64,000 nucleotides of DNA from assembly GCA_941918925.1 (NCBI GenBank), contig OW799234.1, forward strand, positions 9,329,001 through 9,393,000, given 5' to 3'. A model generated the notes under the pieces. That model searched no databases, was not told the origin of the DNA, and saw only the letters and a program-made list of their open reading frames with translations. The stretch is from Phyto melanocephala. Lineage: Eukaryota > Arthropoda > Insecta > Diptera > Rhinophoridae. Made by a program: the position numbers and the translations under genes. This document shows, in pieces, positions 12,669-21,764 of this stretch (positions within the stretch are counted from its first letter, which is position 1; each line of letters starts with the position of its first letter).

Positions 12669-13843
12669 AGTGACAACTTGTAATATTTATATTTAAATAT
12701 ATTTTTGCATTTCTTATCCATTTGCACTTTAGTTTTACTTTAATCCACACTCTTGCATGAGTCTATTGTGTTTCAAAAATGATACAACATATTGTATCTT
12801 CACATATTCAAGTATAAATTTATTGCTTAAATTTCAAGATATATCCCTATTTGTAATAATTACAAATATACTTATGTTTGAAACAAAATAAATAATATTT
12901 AACTTTTGTGCTGGTCAAGATTAATAATGTTTGCCAGACACCTGCAGTTATTAAATTTTTCCTCTAACAAATTGGTCGTTAATAAATAATGCTGCCCCGC
13001 ACTCGGCTACTTGTCTTGCAAAAAATAAACGAACATTTTATACTCTCAATTACTACACAAGTGTAGCATAATTTTTTACTAACCATAAGTAATCCGTATC
13101 CAGCTTACAAATCCTGGCCATGCAAAATTGTTTTTATGTAATTTGTCTTTGGATTTTGGCTTTTCAAAACGCACACGTTTTCTTACCACCATGCCAAATG
13201 TAAATATTTAATTTTGTGACAGTGTAACGAAATGGGATTAGTTGCGCCTTTGCTACAAGCTTTTATAGTACTTTGTCGTACAATAAAATCAAATCATTTA
13301 TATATTAGATTGAGTGTAGATTTTTTGTTTCCTTTTTTTTTTGTGGAATCAATGACAAATAATCGTAACCCGCAAAATTCGTTGCGGACTATAAAATGTA
13401 TCACCCCGGAACAAGTGTACAATATTACAAACATACATACTTACATACATACATAGTTTAAAGGACTTTGGAAAACAGTTAGTGGCATAGGGGAAGGAAG
13501 TTGTATTGTGATAGATACAAAAATTATTTAAAACAAGACAAATTTACATACATATACAGAATTATTAAGTAATAAAATTAACTTTTGAAGATCTGAAATA
13601 TGCTTAAGATATTAGACTTAGCTACAAGACTAGGAAATGTTTAATAAATCCTTCTAGCATTCATCTTGTATGTATAGAAGTTATCTTTTATTATTGCAAA
13701 AAGATTTCTAAGAATTATACACAAGTGATGAAAATTAGCTAATCTTTATTTGAAAAAAAAACACGGTCAAACTTTGTTGCTTCAGTTTTTTATTGCAACT
13801 TTTTATATCACGAATGATAGACCTCAAAGTTTTACTCCCTTTT
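12669..13843. other. AT-rich DNA, no gene seen
   Basis: It holds a short ACATACATAC microsatellite near 13428-13455. The open frame at 13232-13456 runs into that microsatellite and has no domain. Confidence 0.55.
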
Positions 13844-15443
13844 TATACCCGCCACCAAAAAAAATGGTGGTAGCTATGCCCGTCCGTCTGTTGAAAGCAC
13901 GATAGAGGTCGCACCGAAAAATCTAGGGGACTCAAATTTTGCCAGAATCTTTCTTATAGACAAGGTTTGTTTGGTATTGAAAATGGGCTAAATCGAAATA
14001 TTAGGAAGAGAGTTATAGCTCGTAAGACAAGAGTAGGTCGAAAAAACCGTGTCCTTCGAACATCGAATAAAATGGAATTGTGTCCAAACGCATTAACGTA
14101 GACTCATGAAACTTCGAATATTAATTTCCTGAGTAAAAAAAATTATTTCCCAGAAAATTATCTAAATCTATACATTAGGAAAGGAGTTATCGATCAAAAT
14201 GTACGAAAATTTATACCGCACAGTGTATTTTTCGGTATATTTAAAAACAAAAACGTCATAAAAGCAACAAAATTGGATGTACGACTCTGAAATTTTGCAC
14301 TCATGGCTTTTTGGTCAAATGCTTTGTTCTAACGGAAAATAAATGTGACACGCCCATTTTTACGCCCACCTCCAATATAACTTCTTATCTCAAATTCATA
14401 TAATTTCTCAACGAATAAAGATTTTGGAATAATAAAGGTTATATTGAAACATCTAAGTTGCATTCATTAGTAGAAACAACCTCAACACGCCTACTTTAAC
14501 GCCCGCTTTCATTGAAAGGCTACAACAACTTCGACACGCCTACTATTACGACCACTTTTCACGTTATCTACTGTTAATGAAATCATAAATCCGACAAAAT
14601 TGGAGGTATGATGATGAAATTTGCTACATATTTCTTTCTATGGCCTACCTGCCACATAACGGTTTATCTCAAATTCATATAATTCGTCTATGAATAAAGA
14701 TTTTGGAATAATAAAGGACTGTAGTGAAACATCTAAGTTGCATTCATTAGCAGAAACAACTTCAACACGCCTACTTAAACGCCCACTTTCATTGAAAGAC
14801 TAAATTTACGAAAACATTTTACTAGCATATAGAACTTATACAAAGAAAGTGATACATATGTTAGCATAAAGAGATTACTGTTAATAACAAACAAATACAT
14901 TTTGTGCTATAAATTGGGTTATTTTCCGGGAATTTGAGTTATTTAATGTTCCCGATTTCCCGGGATAATTTTTCGGGATCCCGGGAAATAAAAAAGGTGG
15001 CGACGATTCGAAAGATGTTTATATTGTTTATATTGAAACTGAATTCTTAAGATTTTTATTTTTGATCTCATAGCTGAAGTACCTGTATTTTTGTGCTCAT
15101 ATTTGATCTCGTATCTAGAGAATAATATTTTTTTCAATAAAAAATATTTTTACTCAATTTATATTTTAAATTCAAGCTTGTTTATTGATTTTTATAGTTT
15201 TGAAGTTTTTTTTGTTTTACATTATAAACTATTTTATGCTTTTTAATAAAAAGTTTTTTTTTTAATTAAAAACAAATTTACTTTTTATTTGTTTTGCTGC
15301 GGGATCCCGGGATATTAAAAAATAAATCTCGCATTTCCGGGAAACAAAAATTTTCAGGAAAAAAACCCAAGCTACAAAAGAACGGAAAACTGGTGGTGGG
15401 TATAAAAGATTCGGCACAGCCGAATATAGTGCTCTTACTTGTT
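13844..15443 (-). mobile_element. 1.6-kb repeat related to the DINE-like family
   Basis: Read on the minus strand it starts AACAAGTAAGAGCACTATAT, has the stem TTCGGCTGTGCCGAA and TATACCC, and ends GGTGGCGGGTATA, so TATACCC and GGGTATA are subterminal inverted repeats. The head is the same as in the copies at 25590, 37981 and 56271. The interior differs: a ~140-bp block is duplicated at ~14380-14520 and ~14655-14800, and a TIR element interrupts it at 14916-15367. No coding sequence is recognised. Confidence 0.6.
14916..15367. mobile_element. TIR element with CCGGGATCCCGGG arms, nested
   Basis: The left end GGGTTATTTTCCGGGAAT is inverted at the right end (TTTCAGGAAAAAAACCC), and the arms carry GGGATCCCGGG at ~14976-14986 and ~15301-15311. 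Imperfect arms extend about 70 bp. The middle is AT-rich with no transposase. It lies inside the repeat at 13844-15443, so it is the younger insertion. Its target duplication is unclear. Confidence 0.65.
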
Positions 15444-15639
15444 TTAATTAATATCAACCTGCGTTATATTGTATTAATATAATACGTAAACTAGTTAAAT
15501 AGATTTTTTTCTAACATTTTTGTTTAATTTTTTTGGATTACAACGATACAGCAGAGATTGTTAGTGGGTCAAATGTTGGCCCGAATTCTTATGCTTTTTG
15601 GATCCAAGATCCATGTTTCCAATAAGGTAAAATCTATTG

Positions 15640-15812
15640 GGATACTCCGAATGCAAAACTAATCTGGAATGATCACATTAAGGCTAGAATGCAGAAGGCT
15701 AAAAAGATTTTGCCTCGGTGTGATGAGTCCGACAATCACTTACGCGTGTGTTTGGTGGCCAAAGGCTACTCCAAAGAAGGTTATAGAATGGGGTTTTAAG
15801 AATTGATTGCGT
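15640..15812 (+). pseudogene. LINE reverse-transcriptase C-terminal fragment
   Basis: One frame reads AKLIWNDHIKARMQKAKKI, matching the 'KL.W..HI..R..KA' stretch near the end of Jockey/I/R1-type reverse transcriptases. After a deletion and a frame change it continues TYACVWWPKATPKKVIEWGF, matching the 'LTYA.LVWWPK' stretch. It is far too short to function. It could belong to the same LINE family as the RNase H fragment at 16327, but there is no overlap to test this. Confidence 0.65.
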
Positions 15813-16326
15813 TTGTATAAGATGTTTTTCTACGTATAGAACTTCTGATAGGGATAACTGTGAAACTAGCTGTCATACCAATGAAGTGTATTGACCTTTT
15901 CTAGACCCTCATTAGAACAACGTTTACAAAATGTAGAAATTTATTTCCAAAATTCGCGTTCTGTTTGCCAAACTTGTAAAGCACTTTGTCAAGTTTACGG
16001 TATGCATAATTGTTCATCTGAGCACGTAACATGTAATACTATGGATCGATTTATGACCCTAATTACTCTTTTGGATAATATTCATCTAAATCAAGTTCAT
16101 GCCGTGCATACAGAAGAAGCCATTGCCTCTGTCGATGCAAGTGTGACAGAGGATTCGAATTTATTTATCCGATTCCGTACTCAGCACTCCGTACACCGCT
16201 ACTTGGAAAATTTATAATTAAATGAATAATTTTATATAAGATCCCACTGGTGTAACAACTAACGCCAACACACTATTAATTGTGCCGTTTGTTCGGTGAA
16301 TAGGCTGAAATTTAACTGAAAGTTGA

Positions 16327-16970
16327 CGGGCTGATCGGAAACGAGAAAGCCGACAAATTATCCAAAATGGGAGCTCTTTTGAGTACTATAACTTTGGAGA
16401 ACGCCAAACCCCTTAAACGATTTAAGGATGAACTTAAACGTTGGGCAATGGAAGAACATGTCAGAAAATGGCAAAGCACTGATGTCGGTAAGGTGACAAG
16501 AACACTCTGGGGTGACCCAAATCTTGGGAAGTCAAAGGAGATTCTGAGACTAAGTAGACCTACACTTAGGAAATTAACCGGTGTAATTACAGGTCATACG
16601 GAGTTGAGAACTCATTTAGCACGCATGGGATTATCTGAGGAGACGACATGTAGAGCTTGTGAGGAAGAGGATGAGACCCTGGTACACTACCTCTGTCATT
16701 GTCCTGCGTTTGGGCATATTAGGCGCGAAAATTTTACAGTAGATAATATGCCGAACTTGGAATACCTGGGGAACTCGAACTGGAGATCCATAAGGCGTTA
16801 CATTGAGGGGACTGGTTTCTTGGACTAGTCCGTTATTTATGGGAAATTATGTTTATGGTTTTAGGTTTGGGAATTCCGTTTTCCACATGGAGCGCACAAC
16901 ATGCCAACTGGGCATAGGTGTATACCTGTCATGGGTTTGGGCTTTTATACCCCTCCTTTTCAACCTAACC
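16327..16970 (+). mobile_element. 5'-truncated LINE: RNase H end, zinc-knuckle C-terminus, (CCTAA)n tail
   Basis: It starts inside an RNase H domain (GLIGNEKADKLSKMGA) and stays open to a stop at 16828, giving the last ~166 codons of ORF2. These include RKWQSTDVGKVT, LTGVITGHTELRTHLARMGL and a Cys/His cluster CRACEEEDETLVHYLCHCPA as in I/R1/Loa-type LINEs with RNase H. The 3' UTR ends TTTTCAACCTAACCTAAC. Near-identical direct repeats ctgaaaagttga (16315-16326) and ctgaaagttga (from 16974) flank it. It sits within a mariner-like transposase relic, so it inserted later. Relatives are at 42656-43429 and 53580-53620, and its tail is shared with the SINE at 12430. Confidence 0.85.
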
Positions 16971-17131
16971 TAACTGAAAGTTGAACCAGATTTTTACCAT
17001 CCAATCATATGCAGTGATGAAGAAAGATAATTTCTGGTTTAAAGAACATGTAGAAAACCAGTATTGTCATTTTGGAGAAAAAACAATCCACATAAGACGT
17101 CCCGAAAAAATCTTCGTTTGGTGCAGTTTAC

Positions 17132-17551
17132 ATGCCGAAAACTTTATCGACTGTATTTAAATCCGAAATCGGTTTTAAACCGCTACATACAAATGATCTG
17201 CGATTTTTTATATCGCAAACCAATGAGAAACCCATAGTGCAACAAATTAAAATAAAAATTAAGGTGGAACGGCCATACTATCAAAAAAATACCCGACAGT
17301 ATTACATAGATGGCGCTAGAGTGGAATACTTAAAAAGCCAAGTGCTTGGGCGAAGAACACCTTGGGCGGGCGATATTCCTAAAACTGAGATAATACAATC
17401 TTACCTGGGAAGGCGCAGAAAAAACAACAATAAACTGAGTAAGATGAAGATACTTTATGGAAGCAATAAGCTCCCCAGAGGTGCAATGGAGGTAAAAAAA
17501 ATCGACAGATGTAGCTTTAACAATATGGCCGTTTTTCTAAAGTACCTTTAG
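17132..17551 (+). CDS. Unrecognised 139-codon open frame inside a transposase relic
   Basis: It is open for 420 bp while the flanking transposase reading is full of stops, and its middle is less AT-rich than its surroundings. It lies between the 'VWCSL' and 'FQQD' blocks, where a mariner-like transposase normally has only ~50-60 residues of other sequence, so at least part should be inserted DNA. Protein-like segments include YYIDGARVEYLKSQVLGRRT, PWAGDIPKTEIIQSYLGRRR and GSNKLPRGAMEVKKIDRC. There is no signal peptide or membrane segment. I do not recognise the family. It may be a fragment of another transposon protein or a retrocopied exon. Chance openness is also possible. Confidence 0.3.
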   Translation: MPKTLSTVFKSEIGFKPLHTNDLRFFISQTNEKPIVQQIKIKIKVERPYYQKNTRQYYIDGARVEYLKSQVLGRRTPWAGDIPKTEIIQSYLGRRRKNNNKLSKMKILYGSNKLPRGAMEVKKIDRCSFNNMAVFLKYL

Positions 17552-17740
17552 TTTCAACAGGACGTTACAACTGCTTACACAGTGCCACAGTAGACACATT
17601 GAAGAATTCTGTTTGCCTTTAAGTCTTGTTTTGGAAATTTGCAGTGCAAGATCGTTCAACAATCCTTATCTTTGGGGTTTTTTTAAGTCACAAGTTTATG
17701 TTTATAAGCTACAGTTTCTGGAAGCTCTTAACGGCCATTA

Positions 17741-19584
17741 TTATTATTCATAAACTGATGGAAACAAAAACCGAAAAGTCCAAATAAAATTCAAGGCATA
17801 TTAATTCATCAGGTAATTGAAGTTCGGAGAGAATTTTTTGTTTATATTTTTTTATATATAAAAATTGACATTTGAAACAAATGAGAGAGGAGAGAAAATT
17901 TTTTTTATCTCTAGACTTTGACGGCTGAAATTTAAAATATAGAAGAAAAAAATAATCAGCTGGCGAAACAAGACTAACTGATGAATAAATGTGCCTTTAT
18001 AAAATTTTTAAAGAAAAATATTGAAATAATGTCGTTTCATTCTTAAGACAGTAAAGAATATCCGGCCGATTAGAGACTTTTGTCACCCTTTTTAACAATC
18101 TGAAAAAATGTAATTTTTGTGTGATTTGTGAATCAACATTAGTAATTAATGTCTTCGCTGTGATACTGGATTTTGGAAAAAAAAAAATTAACTAAGCCTG
18201 GGTATCTATTCCCGTTCTATGAAACTATGAAATGAAAAGTTTTTGTGTGGCATATCATATGGTGCCACCATACCCTTTGCTATACAAAAACTTTATAATT
18301 TCACAGTTTCACAGAACTAGTATTGAGCCCGTGGTGTTGACATTTCTGTAAATCTATGTAAACAAATACCACTACTAAGTATTTTAAAAAGATGATGACT
18401 TTCTGGTATCACAACAGTCCCACGGGGGAAACAAAACGCAATAAAACTTTCAATTTGTTTAACTACATAATAAAATTGGTTTAGTGTTAGATTTTTGGGG
18501 GTTGAACATTTTTTTTATTATAAAATGGAATAAATAAAATCAAAACTTAAGCAACCGCAACGAGTAAAAATTTTGACCAGTGCAGCAAAGACAGCAAAGA
18601 AAAGGTACAAAATAAAATATGGCATTTTAATCAGCTAAAGTGTTTAACAGTCTGGATTAAAGAAAAGGCACTACATATACAAATATAAAAAATAGTTTAG
18701 TTTAAGTGCTATTTCTTTAAGCTTAACTGTTCATGTAAGGCAATCGATTAAACTTGATTTTCAAAAAATTTCCTTTTTTTATACGCATACAAGTAGTTGT
18801 ATTTAAACAATGCAATTTTTTTCGTTGAAATATTTTATTTATTTATTTTATTTTTTTTGCCTAAATATTTATCTCTTTTTGTATGTAAAATGCAACAACC
18901 AATAATTTTAAATGCTTTATTAACAAAGTATTTATTTGTTTTCGTAATTTCATGAAAAAATCATTAAAGTTTACTGGAGGTAAAGCGCCACGTTTTTTTC
19001 CCTTGTGCTCTTTTTTAAGGAAAATCTTGTTAAAACCTCTAGTACGGGTAATGGAAGGAATCTGCCAAATGAGAAAAAAAAAACTAAAATACTTTAAAAA
19101 GCAAGCGAAAAAAAGATGTGTCGCCACCAACACAACTGCAAAAGCTTTAGGCGCGATTCTTGGCTGCTGCAATACAGCTAACAAAAAATATTCACAGCTT
19201 CAATTACAGCTCACCCTACGCTAACTAGGCTGGTCATTCACTTAAGCGATCAATAAGTAGGGAAAAGAAAAATATATTTTTTTAAACTATTTTGATGAAG
19301 GATAAAAATTGCTGAAAGTACGCTGTTTCAAAGTGTTTTTTATAAAGCAAAACTTCAACGAAACGAAATTTTATATATAAGTTGACATTTAAAAAACGTC
19401 GAGCGTAGTTGTACTGTGATGTACTTTGCTTTATTTGCTATCCATTTCTTTTATTGATAAAACGGTAAATGGAATGGAATGGCGAGTTTTTTAATAAAAA
19501 AAAATTATCATAGAAAGCACAGCCGTAAGATAAAATCTTTTATGTTGGCAGTGATTATTTTGATGCTTTTAATATAATAGTAGT
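17741..19584. other. AT-rich DNA with one MITE, no gene seen
   Basis: It contains the foldback at 18197-18332. Overlapping open frames on both strands at 18861-19224 are mutual shadows without a conserved domain. Confidence 0.5.
18197..18332. mobile_element. Imperfect foldback MITE (~136 bp)
   Basis: TTCTATGAAACTATGAAAT and AAAGTTTTTGTGTGGC on the left are inverted on the right as ATTTCACAGTTTCACAGAA and CTATACAAAAACTTT. Outer ends CCTGGGTAT and TTGAGCCCG are weaker. There is no coding capacity and no clear target duplication. Confidence 0.55.
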
Positions 19585-20160
19585 CCCCTTTCTGATTAGG
19601 AAAGTCTCTTGCTCAATTTAGTTTTTTATTTTATTTTGAACTTGCTTTTACGTTCAGACATAGAAATTAACTTGCCCAAGTTTCGTTTTTTTTTTTTTGG
19701 TTATTTTTTTTTTGTTTGCAGCAAGTGTGTACTCATATATGAAAAATTTTCTTCCTCTTAACCCGACCTTACCGCTTTGTCACCGTTTAGACAGGGAAAC
19801 ATTTGGAAGGGAAACATCTGGAATTCTCTTTTGTATTTTCCTTCGCGGTCATACAGGGAAACATTGTTGTCGAAAACATTCCAGTACAAAGTCAAATATA
19901 AAACATAGAGAACAAAGCACGCCGAAAAGAAATAAAGCAAATTTCAAAAAGCATAGCAAATGTATTCAATAAGAATGAAAGCACAAAGCGTGCCTCCGAG
20001 AACGGGAAATAAATTTCATATTCTCTTTCCCACCCGACCCTCTCTACCAAACAAAATGTTTCTCTTCCAAATGTTTCCCTGTCTAAACGGGGACTTTTAT
20101 CCATAAACACAAGATTTGCGCAAGTCTCTTGCGCAAGAGACTTGCCTAATATGAAAGGGG
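19585..20160. mobile_element. Composite foldback element with two nested inverted-repeat pairs
   Basis: The outer pair is CCCCTTTCTGATTAGGAAAG (19585) against CTAATATGAAAGGGG (ending 20160), plus AAGTCTCTTGC and GCAAGAGACTT. The inner pair is CCGTTTAGACAGGGAAACAT (19783) against ATGTTTCCCTGTCTAAACGG (ending 20090). Open frames inside on both strands are by-products of the repeat and show no domain. The superfamily is unknown because no target duplication is clear. Confidence 0.65.
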
Positions 20161-20734
20161 TCATACACGCACTCTATTAATAGTGTTGCTATGTTTTTAT
20201 AAAATTCGTTAACGAAACTTTAGGTTTAGCAATTTTATTTCGCAACGAAAAATAGCAAAAGATAGGATAAACAATAAAACGACGGTATTTGAAGTCGCTA
20301 TCGTAGTTTTAATTGTGAGCCTTAACAGCGATTTTTATTGAAGTTTAAGTTGTGCTCTGTTATAAGCTCTTATTTTTGACACTTATTTAAATATAATTTA
20401 TTAATTTTTTTTAACAACATCAAAACAGATTTAAATATATATGTATAATCCAATCGAACTAAAGCTTAAATTAGGCGTGACACAACCATGCAAAACAGCT
20501 GTTTAAACCAAACTTATGGGCAACAAAGTATTTGATTATAGGTGGCTGTCGGCATATCCATTAAAATCAATTGATTTTCGGTTTCTTATGGATATGGCAT
20601 TATGATTGTGGCAAATCAATTAAACCACAAGGCATGCCGTATTTCCAAAATTTGCCACAGAATGCAGTCGTGAGTTAGAATCTATTTTTTTTTTTGACAG
20701 CGTTTTTCCCTATACTCTCATTTCAAGACACTTA

Positions 20735-20893
20735 CTGCCTGTTCAACGATGTCGAAAGAAAACCCAAGCGAAATTTCATTCGTATAAATACGTTGAAAAC
20801 AAAAACAAATTTTTAGTTTTTGTTGTTGTTTTCAATATATTTCTACGAATGAAATTTCGCTTGGGTTTTCTTTCGACATCGTTAAACAGGCAG
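20735..20893. mobile_element. 159-bp near-palindromic MITE, copy 1
   Basis: Two ~75-nt arms are nearly exact inverted repeats. The left starts CTGCCTGTTCAACGATGTCG and the right ends CGACATCGTTAAACAGGCAG. The right flank is TTAA and the left is CTTA, so the target duplication is TTA(A). A second copy of identical length lies at 40246-40404. A transcript of it would fold into one long hairpin. Confidence 0.85.
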
Positions 20894-20897
20894 TTAA

Positions 20898-21644
20898 TCT
20901 CTCAGCAATGTTACCAGATCATGGTAAGTTGTTTCATATAAAATCACAGTTGAAGTTCATCGTAGTCATAAAATTACATACATTTTTAATGTATTCAAAA
21001 GGTGCCCTTACAATAATTTAAAAGAATTGTTGTTGCTTTTCAAGTAAAAAATGGCCTAAAATAATACCACTGGGTATGGTTTGTTTTTTGTGCTGTCATA
21101 ACTATTCAAATGCGGCGATCGGTTAAGAAGCTGATAAGCCAAGCTGTCTGTGTAAGCCGCCCTTTCGATAGCCGTTAAAAAGATCTGGGGCCCATTTATG
21201 GCATTATAAAAAATTGGGCAAAATTGGCGATTTAAATTTAATATATAACACTTAGTTATGAGAGGTCGTTCACAACAATCATATTTTCGTATGTTGTTAT
21301 TTTAGAACATTTGAATTTAGGACACCTTGTGAATACCGTATTTGTAAAAATTTATATGTATGTTTTTGTTTTCTTGGCGTAACCAAGTATCACGACTTTT
21401 CCTTGGCGTTACAGACGTAATTCTGTTTCAATATTAAGGCATGTCCAACGGACAGTACATTTAGGGATCACATCAAACTTAATAAAAAAAAAAAATCAAT
21501 TTTTTTAAATTTTAAGAGTGATCCGTTAGACCTTTTTAAATGCGCAAGAGTCTTACAAATTAATTTTATAAGACGTGTTGTGTATTAAAAAAGCGATAAA
21601 TATTTTTTATCTTCTTGACACTATAGCCTTTCTAAACAGATTCA
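20898..21644. other. AT-rich DNA, no gene seen
   Basis: No domain-bearing open frame and no element with clear ends was found here. Confidence 0.5.
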
Positions 21645-21761
21645 GGACCGTATTCATAAAAAATATTTTAGGTTTATTGAAGTTTTATTTGACAAATTTC
21701 TCTACAACATCTGTCAAATAAGCCTTGAATAAATCTAAAATATTTTTTATGAATACGGTCC
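21645..21761. mobile_element. 117-bp MITE with ~36-bp TIRs and TCA duplication
   Basis: The left end GGACCGTATTCATAAAAAAT, continuing ATTTTAG, is inverted at the right end (CTAAAATATTTTTTATGAAT then ACGGTCC). TCA flanks both sides (21642-21644 and 21762-21764). A TGACAAAT/CTGTCAAATAAG pair occurs inside. No coding. Confidence 0.85.
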
Positions 21762-21764
21762 TCA

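Larger units (their letters stand above)
15880..17740 (+). pseudogene. Mariner-like (IS630/Tc1 superfamily) transposase relic, split
   Basis: An intact N-terminal helix-turn-helix reading (15891-16217, 108 codons) starts MTFSRPSLEQRLQNVEIYFQ and includes EEAIASVDASVTED, typical of the DUF4817-like N-terminus. After that come stop-ridden matches: QLTPTHY, then VEPDFYHPIICSDEE with FWFKEHVENQYCHFGEKT (the SDEAHF...NKQN region), VWCSL (~17117), FQQD plus a TAHT-like stretch (~17555), and NNPYLWGFFKSQVYVYK (~17660). The copy is broken by stops, frameshifts, a LINE at 16327-16970 and an unexplained open stretch at 17132-17551. It must be inactive. Sister relics lie at 32560, 36070 and 48960. Confidence 0.75.

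Noticed and set aside
18952..19224. Open frame containing TGGKAPR, as in the histone H3 tail
   Set aside because: Only seven residues match; the rest bears no resemblance to H3, and an equally open frame lies on the opposite strand.
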